Shown in pieces: positions 38,795 to 47,717 of a DNA stretch of 64,000 nt (positions are counted from its first letter, which is position 1; every line of letters begins with the position of its first letter). Made by a program: the position numbers and the translations under genes. Below the pieces are notes generated by a model that was given only the letters and a program-made list of their open reading frames with translations, ran no database searches and was not told the origin of the DNA. The stretch is taken from positions 2,170,001 to 2,234,000 of the forward strand of contig NZ_CP065373.1 in NCBI RefSeq assembly GCF_015710575.1, in the 5' to 3' direction. Origin of the DNA: Mycolicibacterium mengxianglii (GTDB lineage Bacteria; Actinomycetota; Actinomycetes; Mycobacteriales; Mycobacteriaceae).

Positions 38795-40228
38795 TTAGCC
38801 CGTGATCTGGACGTACGTCTTGTATTCCTGGAACTCTTCGAGTCCTCTCAGCCCGTTCAATCTACCGATCCCGCTCTGCTTGAAGCCGCCTTCTTCGAAC
38901 TGGTCAGCGACAAGCGCCCAGGTGTTTGTCCACACGGTGCCGGCGCGCAGCGCGCGACCGATCCGTCGCGGCCGATCGACGTCCCTGGACCAAATGGACG
39001 CCGCCAGACCGTAATCGGTGCTGTTGGCCAGGCGGACCGCGTCGTCGTCGGTGTCGAAGACCTCGAAGGTCGCGACGGGGCCAAAGGTCTCTTGCTGGAC
39101 GATCGGCTGCCCGGGATCGTCGACCTCGAGCAGAGACGGTTCATAGTAGGCAGTTCCCGGCCGGACACCGCCGCGCACGACGACTGTCGCGTAGGCAGTA
39201 GCCGCCTCCACCTCACGATGGACGCGCTCGGCGTTGGCGGCGTCCACCATCGGTCCCATGTCGCTGCCGGGGTCGTCACCGGGTCCGATGTGCACCGCGG
39301 ACAGGGCCTCGATGAGGCGGGTTCGCAGCTCGGCGGCGATGGACCGCTGGGCCAGGATGCGGCTGCCGGTCATGCAGAACTGGCCGGCGAAAGTGGTAAT
39401 TGCCTTGACTAATACCGGGACGGCGGCGTCGAGGTCGGCGTCGTCGAGAATAATCATGGGTGTCTTACCGCCGAGTTCTAGGGACACCCGCTTCAGGGTC
39501 TTGGCGCCATTGGCCAGGATCTGGCGTCCCACTCGTGTGCTGCCCGTGTAGCTGATCGCGTCGACGTCAGGTGAATCGACGAGTAGTCGGGCCAGCTCGT
39601 CGCCGGATTCGGTCAGCGAGTTGACGACACCGGCGGGAATGCTGGTGGTGGACTGAATGATCTCGTGGAGAAGGCCATTCACCAGTCCGGTCTGGCCAGG
39701 CATCTTCACCACAGCCGTGCATCCGGCGGCCAGAGCCGGCGCCAGCGAGCGGATGGACAGCACGACGGGGGAGTTCCACGGCGTGATGATCCCGACGACT
39801 CCGATGGCTTCTGGAACCGAGCTCATGTGTACGCCGGGGGACACTTCGGCAGCGCGTCCACTTTCGGTCAGTGCCAGTGCGGCGTAGTAGCGCAGCTTCG
39901 GCGCGGTGAGGCTCAGTTCGAAGCCGGCTTCACCGAGTGTCTTGCCGTTCTCCCGCGCCAGCAACGTCACGAGAGTGTCTGTGTGTCTGTCGATTTCGTC
40001 AGCCAGCGCTGTGAGTGCACGGTGCCGTTGCCGCCGATCGCGCGACCAGTCCGACTCATCGAACGCGCGGCGGGCGGCAGCAATGGCGTCGTGGGAGTTC
40101 GCCGGGGTGGCTTCGAAGAACTCGCCCAGAACCGTGCCGTGTGCGGGGCTGACCGAGGAAGTCAGGACCTCAGAAGAAATCAGCTTACCGTCGACGAGGT
40201 TGTGCGCGGGGGTTGTCGGTGTTGTCAT
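38795..40228 (-). CDS. NAD(P)-dependent aldehyde dehydrogenase
   Basis: A 477-residue aldehyde dehydrogenase. Active-site residues are all present: N152 (PWNSP), E251 (LELGG) and the nucleophile C285 (FAGQFCMTG); the cofactor region SYTGSTRVGRQI and the C-terminal oligomer tail are also normal. It probably oxidises an aromatic or alicyclic aldehyde made by the alcohol dehydrogenase to the acid. ATG 40228 is 10 bases after the NTF2-like gene. The gene precedes the IclR gene by 53 bases. Confidence 0.92.
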   Translation of the reverse strand: MTTPTTPAHNLVDGKLISSEVLTSSVSPAHGTVLGEFFEATPANSHDAIAAARRAFDESDWSRDRRQRHRALTALADEIDRHTDTLVTLLARENGKTLGEAGFELSLTAPKLRYYAALALTESGRAAEVSPGVHMSSVPEAIGVVGIITPWNSPVVLSIRSLAPALAAGCTAVVKMPGQTGLVNGLLHEIIQSTTSIPAGVVNSLTESGDELARLLVDSPDVDAISYTGSTRVGRQILANGAKTLKRVSLELGGKTPMIILDDADLDAAVPVLVKAITTFAGQFCMTGSRILAQRSIAAELRTRLIEALSAVHIGPGDDPGSDMGPMVDAANAERVHREVEAATAYATVVVRGGVRPGTAYYEPSLLEVDDPGQPIVQQETFGPVATFEVFDTDDDAVRLANSTDYGLAASIWSRDVDRPRRIGRALRAGTVWTNTWALVADQFEEGGFKQSGIGRLNGLRGLEEFQEYKTYVQITG

Positions 40229-40238
40229 GCCCAGTCCT

Positions 40239-41144
40239 TCAGTTCGACGTAAGCCACGGGTAGCGGGCGAAATCTGCATCGGCCAGATCCGGGTCAAGGT
40301 ACGTGAAGCAACGCTCGATGGCGTAGTCGCGGACCTCGAAGATGGCGCAGAAGCGCCCCGAAAGATTCTGTCCGGCACGCCAACTCGTGCCGTCCACGGT
40401 GGTTCCGACCGTCAACCCCTCTACCGCGACGACTTCGCCGTCGACGACGATGTTCAGGTATTCGCTGACGTGCGATATCTGCGGGTACGCAGCTGCCACA
40501 TCGCGGTGCTGCTGTCCCACCGCGGCCGCTCCGTGCGCTACCCCCCATTTCGGGTAGTAGGAGGTGGCGTGGTCGGCAAAGAGTTCCTCGACGGGCACCC
40601 CGGAGTCGAGCCGCTGGAAGTAGTCGCGCACCAGCGCTGCGCGCTCGTAATCGGTCATGGGCGTGTATTGCTTTTGCGCCGGTGCGGGCAGCGTTTGCGC
40701 CACAGGCGGCAGACCATCGGTAATCCATGGGTATCGACCGGTGTCTGCGCCGGCATAGTCAGGGTCGAGGTAGATGTAAAGGCGTTCGATCTTGCCGTCG
40801 CGAATCTCCATTACGTCGCACCAGCGTCCTGCCCAGGTCTGGCCCCCGATCCAGGGTGTTCCGTCGCCGGCTACCCCGTCGCTGAGGCCTTCGACGAACA
40901 CGAGGCTGTCGTCGAACGCGTAATTCAGGAACTCGCTGAAGTGGCTGATGGACCGGTAGAGCACGCCGACCTCTGACCACATCTGTTGAATTTCTTTGTG
41001 ACCCCGTGCAATCCCCCATTTGGGGAAGTGGATCTCGGCGTGCTCGCCGAACAAGTCGATCATCTCGCGGCCGGCGTCGAGCCGACGGAAGTAGTCGATT
41101 GCCACTGCCCGACGAGCGTCGTGGTCTGTCGCCTGAGTGCCCAT
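40239..41144 (-). CDS. Tandem NTF2/SnoaL-like domain protein
   Basis: A 301-residue protein made of two similar halves. Each has YFRRLDAG/YFQRLDSG, an HFPKWGIARG/YYPKWGVAHG motif, a conserved SHFSEFLNY/SHVSEYLNI segment and a final RLYIYLDPDYAG/RCFTYLDPDLAD. The fold matches NTF2/SnoaL-like cone proteins, which include isomerases, hydroxylases and dehydratases; which reaction it performs is not clear. It is first in the leftward unit, directly after promoter A. ATG 41144 has a weak GAGGG upstream; an upstream ATG at 41171 lacks a ribosome site. Confidence 0.8.
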   Translation of the reverse strand: MGTQATDHDARRAVAIDYFRRLDAGREMIDLFGEHAEIHFPKWGIARGHKEIQQMWSEVGVLYRSISHFSEFLNYAFDDSLVFVEGLSDGVAGDGTPWIGGQTWAGRWCDVMEIRDGKIERLYIYLDPDYAGADTGRYPWITDGLPPVAQTLPAPAQKQYTPMTDYERAALVRDYFQRLDSGVPVEELFADHATSYYPKWGVAHGAAAVGQQHRDVAAAYPQISHVSEYLNIVVDGEVVAVEGLTVGTTVDGTSWRAGQNLSGRFCAIFEVRDYAIERCFTYLDPDLADADFARYPWLTSN

Positions 41145-41207
41145 GCCCTCGTCTTTCGTTCGTCGCTTCATGCGCAGCCGGGTTCTTGATGGATACGCCC
41201 TGACGTG

Positions 41208-41262
41208 ATGTTAGACACGTCACGAATGTGGAGTCAATCAGAAATCAGAAAACTTTTCCGCG
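41208..41262 (-). promoter_or_regulatory. Promoter A with shared operator, leftward unit
   Basis: On the minus strand: CGCGGAAAAGTTTTCTG (41262-41246), then TTGACT (41237-41232), an 18-base spacer and TAACAT (41213-41208). The distance from operator start to -35 is 25 bases, exactly as in promoter B and one base more than in C. Confidence 0.75.
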
Positions 41263-41275
41263 TCCCGCAGGCGGT

Positions 41276-41330
41276 TGCGGAAAATATTTCTGCTAGATGG
41301 TTGACGCGTCGTCGGATGGGTCTGTAAGTT
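41276..41330 (+). promoter_or_regulatory. Promoter B with shared operator, rightward unit
   Basis: TGCGGAAAATATTTCTGC (41276-41293), TTGACG (41301-41306), an 18-base spacer and TAAGTT (41325-41330). It is back to back with promoter A, which leaves 13 bases between the two operators. Confidence 0.78.
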
Positions 41331-41456
41331 CGGTCTCGCTGAGTCGGATGATCTAGGTCACACCCTCGGCCGACGGAGAGCTCGGTCACGACGAACGAGT
41401 CGGATCCCTACCCCTTTCTGCGGCGCTGTGCCGCATTCACTTCATGGGAGATTCCA

Positions 41457-42590
41457 TTGCGATGGCGTAAAGGTGCGTTGAACGCGTTGGGGGCGATGGT
41501 CTCGGCCATCGCAGTGGCGGGGTGCACCGTCACCCCCGCGGTGTCGGAGAACACCGAAGCCGCAGAGCCGCCCCGGGTGGGGGAGGTCGAGGACTTCACC
41601 GATATCCGGGAGTTGTGCGGTGACAAGGACGTAACTGTTGCCTACCTGGTGATCTCCGCGAACAACGCCGCCCGGACGATTCAGCGTGCCGAGTTCGATG
41701 ACGAAGCCGGCAAGTGCCCCAACATCACGAAGACGCTCTACGTCGACTCCCAGAGCGATCCTCAGCGTATGCGGGCCAACATCGACAGCCTCGTCGCACA
41801 GGGTGTCGACATCATCATCGCCCAGGACCTCGGGCCGGCTGACCTCCCGGCGGTCCGGCGTGCAACTGCAGCCGGCGTCCAGGTCGTTCCCTTCATCTCC
41901 GATCCCGGCGGCGTGCCCGGTCGTGACTACACGGCCTTCGTCGCCGAGAACGTCGACGAGTTCGGCAAAACCCTCACCGACTGGGTGGCGGCTGCGCTCG
42001 GCGACAAGGGCTCGGTGATCGTCCTGGGCGGTCCGGCAGGCAACGCCTACAGCCATCAGGTCTACCTGGCGGTGCAGCAGGCACTGGCCGAGTACCCGGG
42101 TATGACGCTCCTCGGAGGCGACTACCTGGTCACCGACTGGGAAGTCGGCAAGACGCAACAGGCGGTCGCCGGTGCCTTGACCAAGTACCCGGAGATCAAC
42201 GGTGTCATCGCGACCTACGGTGGCGGTTCGGTCGGCGGCATCCGCGCGTTCCTGGGTGCCGGACGGCCACTGCCGGTATGGGCCACCAGCGACGCCAACG
42301 AATTCTCCTGCCTCTGGGAGCAAATCGCGCCGTCGCAACCACAGTTCCAGATCGCCACCCAGTCGCTGCGGCCCTGGATGACGCGAGTGGCGCTCAGACA
42401 CGGGTTGGCAGCCGCACAGGGCATTCCCGATATGGAACCGACCATCGTCAACCTCCCGTTCTTCGAAGACTCGATTGCCGGCGGCGAGCTTGCCCCGCAG
42501 TGCAATCCAGATCTCCCTCCTGATGCCAGTCTGTCGACCTTCCTCACCGAAGCCCAACTCAGCGAGCTATTCACCCGAGGCGCCTCATGA
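41457..42590 (+). CDS. ABC importer substrate-binding lipoprotein
   Basis: A 377-residue binding protein of the sugar type (Peripla_BP_4). A lipoprotein signal ends VAGC with C23 as the lipidated residue. Two lobes are typical: DVTVAYLVISANNAARTIQ, IDSLVAQGVDIIIAQDLGPA and GSVIVLGGPAGNAY. The ligand is unknown. Relatives bind ribose, xylose or polyols, but the neighbourhood suggests a ring compound. It starts at TTG 41457, with GGGAG upstream, about 120 bases downstream of promoter B, and its stop overlaps the ATG of the ATPase-permease by four bases. Confidence 0.88.
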   Translation: MRWRKGALNALGAMVSAIAVAGCTVTPAVSENTEAAEPPRVGEVEDFTDIRELCGDKDVTVAYLVISANNAARTIQRAEFDDEAGKCPNITKTLYVDSQSDPQRMRANIDSLVAQGVDIIIAQDLGPADLPAVRRATAAGVQVVPFISDPGGVPGRDYTAFVAENVDEFGKTLTDWVAAALGDKGSVIVLGGPAGNAYSHQVYLAVQQALAEYPGMTLLGGDYLVTDWEVGKTQQAVAGALTKYPEINGVIATYGGGSVGGIRAFLGAGRPLPVWATSDANEFSCLWEQIAPSQPQFQIATQSLRPWMTRVALRHGLAAAQGIPDMEPTIVNLPFFEDSIAGGELAPQCNPDLPPDASLSTFLTEAQLSELFTRGAS

Positions 42591-45061
42591 CACCATCCGC
42601 CCCCGCGCTCACCATGCGCGCCATCACCCAGACGTTCCCCGGCGTCACCGCCCTCAACGATGTCGACTTCACAGTCTTGCCCGGTGAGATTCACGGACTG
42701 GTAGGCGAGAACGGTGCGGGGAAGTCGACGCTACTCGCTGTCTCCGCGGGCTCGCTCATTCCGGATGCAGGAACGGTCCAGATCGGCGGAAACACACTCA
42801 GGCAGGGAGATCCGAACTCAGCCCGATCGCTCGGTCTCCGAATCGTCCGTCAGCATCCTGCGTTGGTTCCGCACCTGTCGGTGGCAGAGAACCTGGCGCT
42901 CGGCGTCGACCCCGGCCGGCGGCTGATGGAATCCGATATCAACCCCTGGGCCCGAGATGCCATGTCCCGATGGGGAATGGACATCAACCCGGCCAGCACC
43001 CTGTCCGATATCCCGTTGCCGCAGCAATTCGTCATCGAAATCACGAAGGCGACGCTGACCCAACCTTGCGTGCTGCTTCTGGACGAGCCGACCGAGCACT
43101 TGGCCGCCAATGAGGTCGACAAGCTCTACGACCTGGTGGAGGATCTGCGAGCCCAAGGCACCGGAATCGTTTACATCTCCCACCGCATCCGGGAGGTGCA
43201 GCGCTTCTGCAGTCGTCTCACCGTCCTGCGCGACGGTCAGATCCAGGGAACGTTCAACACCGCCGATACCACCGAACGCGGCATCGTCCAACTGGCGCTG
43301 GGCCGATCGCTGAGCCAGACCTTCCCCGACAAGCCTGTGCTGGATGCCGACGCACCGTCGCTGCTGGTAGTTGAAAAGCTGTCCGGCAAAGGCTTTCACG
43401 ACCTCGACCTGATGGTCAGAGCAGGCGAGATCCTAGGTCTGGCCGGAATTGAAGGCAGCGGTCAGCGCGACGCACTTCGCGCGATCGCCGGACTCGAGCG
43501 GGCGACCGGCCACGTGACCGTCGACGGTAGGCCGGTCAAACTCGGGTCGGTGAAGTCCTCCCGGCAACGTGGAACCAGTTTCATCCCGGAGGATCGTCAC
43601 TCCGCAGGTCTCTTTCTTTCAGAGAGCGTCGCGGAGAACATCGCGGCAGGATCCGCCGACCGCTACACCAAGTTCGGATTCGTCGACACCTCGGCTGTGC
43701 GTGCTGTTGCCGCGGAGGCCGTCGCCAAGTACGACATCAAGACACCGAGCGTCGAGACGGTTGTCGGCACGCTGTCGGGCGGCAATCAACAGAAAGCCCT
43801 GATTGCTCGTTCTGCGATTGAGCAACCCAAGGTGCTGCTGGCCGACGAACCGACCCAGGGTGTCGACGCCGGTGCGCGGGTGCAGATCTTCAGCACCCTC
43901 CGAGATCTGTGCAACGACGGATCAGCTGCCGTGGTCGTGTCCTCCGATGCCGTCGAGTTGGCCGGCCTGTGCGATCGCGTCGTCGTCTTTTCTCGAGGGA
44001 ATGCGATCGCAGAGTTGGCCGGCGAGGACCTTTCGGCACAGCGAATCACCGAGACGGCACTGACGTCGACCGCGATGCGGCGTTCCGGAGCGAAGTCCGG
44101 CCCGAACAGATTCCTCTCCGGAGCGATGAACCGCTGGTTGCCCGCTGGTGTCGTCGCCATCGCCGTGATCGTGCTCGGTCTCATCGCGGCCTCCGCCAAC
44201 GATCGTTATGCCAGCGGCCTGAACATGACCAATCTGCTGACCCTGTTTGCGCCGCTGGCGTTCGTGGCGCTGGCGCAGATGGTGGTTATGGTCCTGGCCG
44301 GGATCGACTTGTCAGTGGGGCCGGTCATCGGACTGACCGTCGCTGTCATCTCCTTCACCGTGCCGGCCGGTGGAGGCCTCACCGGCGTCGCGGTTGCCCT
44401 CGCCACCGGCGTTGCAGTCGGCGTCGCGGCAGGACTGATCAACGGATTCTTCATCGCCAAGCTCGGCATATCACCGGTGATTGCAACTCTCGGCACCTAC
44501 ATGGCGGCACTGGGACTCGGCCAACTGATCAGACCCCGGCCGGAGGGGCCGATCCCCGACACTGTTCTGAACCTCATCCAGGCCAAGGTCGGCATCATTC
44601 CCGCGGCCGCGCTGTTCGCCGTGGCGCTCGCTGTGGCTCTGGAGTTTGCACTGCACCGGACGGGCTGGGGAGCCCGACTGCGTGCCACAGGCTCCAACCC
44701 CGACAACGCCCGATTGCTGGGAGTCAACATCTGGTGGTGTCGTATGGGCGGGTATCTCCTGGCCGGACTCTTCACCGGCATCGCGGGAGTGTTACTGGCC
44801 GCCCAGACAGGCATCGGTGACCCAGGCTCGGGGACCACCTTCACCTTCGCGAGTATCACCGCAGTCATTCTCGGTGGAGCCAGCATCTACGGCGGGAAGG
44901 GTTCGTTCGTGGGCGCGCTGCTAGGAGCCATCGGGGTCGCCCAGATCGGAAACGTCACCGCCTTCCTCAATCTCAGCTCCGCATGGCAGTACTGGCTTAT
45001 GGGACTGCTGACCATCACCGCCGTCGGAATCTACTCGCAAGTGGGCAGGAGCCAACTGTGA
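42587..45061 (+). CDS. Fused sugar-type ABC ATPase and permease
   Basis: An 824-residue fusion. Residues 1-500 are a RbsA-like double ATPase: the first half has Walker A GENGAGKSTLL and Walker B LLLDEPTEH; the second half has a degenerate Walker A (GIEGSGQRDAL) and a complete signature LSGGNQQKALIAR, as in RbsA. From about residue 505 a RbsC-like permease follows (NRWLPAGVVAIAV, VLAGIDLSVGPVIGLTVAV, ATGSNPDNARLLGVN). Normally these are two proteins. With the next gene it forms the membrane pore and motor for the lipoprotein. Confidence 0.92.
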   Translation: MTPSAPALTMRAITQTFPGVTALNDVDFTVLPGEIHGLVGENGAGKSTLLAVSAGSLIPDAGTVQIGGNTLRQGDPNSARSLGLRIVRQHPALVPHLSVAENLALGVDPGRRLMESDINPWARDAMSRWGMDINPASTLSDIPLPQQFVIEITKATLTQPCVLLLDEPTEHLAANEVDKLYDLVEDLRAQGTGIVYISHRIREVQRFCSRLTVLRDGQIQGTFNTADTTERGIVQLALGRSLSQTFPDKPVLDADAPSLLVVEKLSGKGFHDLDLMVRAGEILGLAGIEGSGQRDALRAIAGLERATGHVTVDGRPVKLGSVKSSRQRGTSFIPEDRHSAGLFLSESVAENIAAGSADRYTKFGFVDTSAVRAVAAEAVAKYDIKTPSVETVVGTLSGGNQQKALIARSAIEQPKVLLADEPTQGVDAGARVQIFSTLRDLCNDGSAAVVVSSDAVELAGLCDRVVVFSRGNAIAELAGEDLSAQRITETALTSTAMRRSGAKSGPNRFLSGAMNRWLPAGVVAIAVIVLGLIAASANDRYASGLNMTNLLTLFAPLAFVALAQMVVMVLAGIDLSVGPVIGLTVAVISFTVPAGGGLTGVAVALATGVAVGVAAGLINGFFIAKLGISPVIATLGTYMAALGLGQLIRPRPEGPIPDTVLNLIQAKVGIIPAAALFAVALAVALEFALHRTGWGARLRATGSNPDNARLLGVNIWWCRMGGYLLAGLFTGIAGVLLAAQTGIGDPGSGTTFTFASITAVILGGASIYGGKGSFVGALLGAIGVAQIGNVTAFLNLSSAWQYWLMGLLTITAVGIYSQVGRSQL

Positions 45062-45113
45062 CAGGGCATCTCGTCGACGCCGAAGCAAGAACAACGAACC
45101 AGGAACTCAGACT

Positions 45114-46154
45114 ATGAACTCGGTGAAACGCACTCCGTCTACGTTCTGGCACTCAGCGAGCCGATTGGGTCTCGTCTGGCCTGCGACTGGCGCGCTGTTC
45201 CTGATCAGTCCGTTGATCGCGGCGCGCAGTCTGGACGGACCCGCACTGATGACCATGCTGCCGCTTGCCGGGGTATTGGCGCTCATCGCCGTCGGCCAGG
45301 GCCTGGTGGTCCAGCAGCGGGGCATCGATCTGTCCATTCCGGGGATCATGTCTCTATCGGGCCTGGTCTTGACTCAGTTCGCAGCGCAGTACGGCATCGT
45401 CCTGGCGATCGTGCTCGCCATCGGTGCGGCGGCGCTTGGCGGGCTGGCCAACGGGTTGGTGGTCACCAAACTGCACATCACGCCCATCGTTGCCACCCTG
45501 GCCGTCAATGCCCTGCTCCTCGGTGCCGTCCAGTTCTATTCGGGCGGAATCGCTTCCAGTGCGCCGGCGAGCCTGACCGGGTTTGCCCTCAGCAACACCG
45601 TCGGGGTGCCCAACGTTTTTCTGCTGGCATTGGTGATCCTCATCGCCGTCGCAATTATGAACCGCCGGACCATGTTCGGTCGGCGACTCACCCAGGCCGG
45701 CAAGAGTCCAGCAGCGCTGAACCTGATCGGGGGCAACGTACCGGTGATCACGTGTGCTTCGTATGTGATCTCGGCCGTGTTCTACGGCGTCGCCGCCGTC
45801 CTCCTGACTGCTTACCTGCAGACCCCGGGGCTTGACCTGGGTGCCGATCAGCTGCTCCCGTCGGTCGCCGCGGTGGTGCTTGCCGGGAACGCGCTGACTG
45901 GTGGCGATCTGAAGGTGTGGTCGATCGCTGCAGCTGCGTTGTTCCTCACCCAGCTCGATCAGCTCGTTCTCAGCACCGGAGCCCCGAACTCGGTACAGCT
46001 GCTCATCCAGGCCGCGGTACTGCTGGTCGCGGTGTCGATGCCTCTGCTGCGCCGAATGAGCATCCACCGCGCGCAGCGTCGCGTTGACGCCGGCAGTGCA
46101 GGTGAGACCGCCCCACCCTTTACCGGAAGTCGACTGAAGGAGACCGCAGTATGA
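45114..46154 (+). CDS. ABC importer permease, BPD_transp_2 type
   Basis: A 346-residue RbsC-like membrane protein with 8-10 helices. It has VQQRGIDLSIPGIMSLSGLV, ANGLVVTKLHITPIVATLAV and the LAGNALTGGDLKVWSIAAAA loop common in the family. It probably pairs with the permease half of the fused protein to make a heterodimeric channel. It starts 52 bases after that gene and ends with its stop overlapping the first SDR by four bases. Confidence 0.9.
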   Translation: MNSVKRTPSTFWHSASRLGLVWPATGALFLISPLIAARSLDGPALMTMLPLAGVLALIAVGQGLVVQQRGIDLSIPGIMSLSGLVLTQFAAQYGIVLAIVLAIGAAALGGLANGLVVTKLHITPIVATLAVNALLLGAVQFYSGGIASSAPASLTGFALSNTVGVPNVFLLALVILIAVAIMNRRTMFGRRLTQAGKSPAALNLIGGNVPVITCASYVISAVFYGVAAVLLTAYLQTPGLDLGADQLLPSVAAVVLAGNALTGGDLKVWSIAAAALFLTQLDQLVLSTGAPNSVQLLIQAAVLLVAVSMPLLRRMSIHRAQRRVDAGSAGETAPPFTGSRLKETAV

Positions 46155-46885
46155 CCACAACTATTGAAAGCAAACGGCTTGCAGGCAAGGTCGCGATCGT
46201 GACCGGGGCAGCCGACGGCATCGGGCGCGGTATCGCAGACGCACTCAGCCAGGCTGGTGCGACAGTCCGCCTCACCGACGTCAAGGATCCCAGCGCCTCA
46301 CTCCTGGCGCGACAGTCGTTCTCCACCCACGACGTCACCTCCGAAGAATCCTGGGCTGACACCGTGAATGCGGTGGTGCGCGACGGTGGTGGACTGGACG
46401 TCCTGGTCAACAACGCGGCGGTCATCGACTACCAGGCACTGGACGAAGTAGTAGTCGCCGACTGGGAGCGCACCATGCGGGTCAATGTCACCGGCCCCAT
46501 GCTCGGTATCCGGGAATCAGTGCCGCACCTGCGTGCTCGCGGAAAAGGGTCCGTCGTCAACATCGCGTCCAGCTGGGGCATCGTCGCAGTCGCGGGCATC
46601 GCGAGCTACCACGCCAGTAAGGGTGCGGTGCGCATGATCACCCGTAATGCCGCTATGACGTACGCCCCTGATCGGATCCGGGTCAACAGCATCATTCCCG
46701 GTATCGTCCGCACTCCGCTCACCGAAAAACAACCGGACGTCACCGCCGGTGTTGTTGCACAAACGCCGCTCGGGCTCGCCGAGCCGTACGAAATCGGCTA
46801 TGGCGCAGTATTTCTCGCCAGCGACGAGTCAAGCCAGGTCACCGGTACCGATCTCGTCATGGACGGCGGCTACACGCTGCACTGA
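46151..46885 (+). CDS. SDR-family oxidoreductase 1
   Basis: A 244-residue classical short-chain dehydrogenase with cofactor motif VTGAADGIGRGIAD, NNAAVIDYQAL, catalytic Ser in NIASSWG and Y-x-x-x-K in YHASKGAV. It would oxidise a hydroxyl to a ketone on the imported compound. It is translationally coupled to the importer (four-base overlap), which implies it acts early. Confidence 0.9.
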   Translation: MTTTIESKRLAGKVAIVTGAADGIGRGIADALSQAGATVRLTDVKDPSASLLARQSFSTHDVTSEESWADTVNAVVRDGGGLDVLVNNAAVIDYQALDEVVVADWERTMRVNVTGPMLGIRESVPHLRARGKGSVVNIASSWGIVAVAGIASYHASKGAVRMITRNAAMTYAPDRIRVNSIIPGIVRTPLTEKQPDVTAGVVAQTPLGLAEPYEIGYGAVFLASDESSQVTGTDLVMDGGYTLH

Positions 46886-46922
46886 CCCGCACTCCGTAGT
46901 CAGAATCTATCGAAGGATGACA

Positions 46923-47717
46923 ATGATCAGTTGGACAACGAACCTCCCCGATACGGTTGTCGTGACGGGCACCTCGAGCGGCATCGGCCTGCAGTGCGCA
47001 GTGTCGTTGACCGAACAGGGAGTCCACGTCATCGGCGTCGACGCACAGGCCTCGCCGGTTGACTTGGCCGGCCTCGGCAACTATCTCCATGTGAAAGGCA
47101 GTGTCACAGAGGAGGGCACATGGGATCGGGTCGTCGCCGAGCTCCATGACAGGCCTGGAGCACTGGGCTTCCTCAGTGTGGCCGGCGTATTGGAGGCCGG
47201 TCTGCTCGAGAATGACGAACTGTCGACATGGCGTCGAATCTGGGAGATCAACGTCCTGGGCACGGTACTGGGTCTGAAGAAGCTGCTTCCTGCGCTCCAT
47301 TCCGCGGAGTATGCCGCGGTGGTGGCCCTGACCAGCGTCGTCGCGCACTTCGCCGACCAGCAACTGGCGGCCTATTCGTCATCAAAATCGGCGCTCACAG
47401 GAGCCATCCGCACCATTGCGTTGGATTACGCCCGCAGCGGCATTCGGTTCAACATGCTGGCCCCTGGACCCACGAAGGCAGGGTTGTTCGAGCGTCACCT
47501 GTCATCAACCAAGGATCCGGACGCGTTCCTTCAGGCCCGCGAAGCCCGGCACCCGCTGGGACGCATTTTGGAGGCCTCCGAGATCGCCAATGCGGCAATG
47601 TATCTGCTTTCCCTGGAGTCGTCAGCGCTCTTCGCCGCCACCGTCCTCGCCGACGGTGGTCTCACCGCCGGGTTCGACTTCCAGGCAGCAGAGGTGATGG
47701 CCGACAGTGCCCGGTGA
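46923..47717 (+). CDS. SDR-family oxidoreductase 2
   Basis: A 264-residue short-chain dehydrogenase: VTGTSSGIGLQCAVSL, SVAGVLEAGLL, YSSSKSALTGAI. The usual Asn-Ala-Gly after strand 4 is replaced by Val-Ala-Gly. The second ATG (46923) has AAGGA at a good distance, so it is chosen over 46917. Its end overlaps the EthD-like gene by 11 bases. The specific step is unknown. Confidence 0.88.
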   Translation: MISWTTNLPDTVVVTGTSSGIGLQCAVSLTEQGVHVIGVDAQASPVDLAGLGNYLHVKGSVTEEGTWDRVVAELHDRPGALGFLSVAGVLEAGLLENDELSTWRRIWEINVLGTVLGLKKLLPALHSAEYAAVVALTSVVAHFADQQLAAYSSSKSALTGAIRTIALDYARSGIRFNMLAPGPTKAGLFERHLSSTKDPDAFLQAREARHPLGRILEASEIANAAMYLLSLESSALFAATVLADGGLTAGFDFQAAEVMADSAR

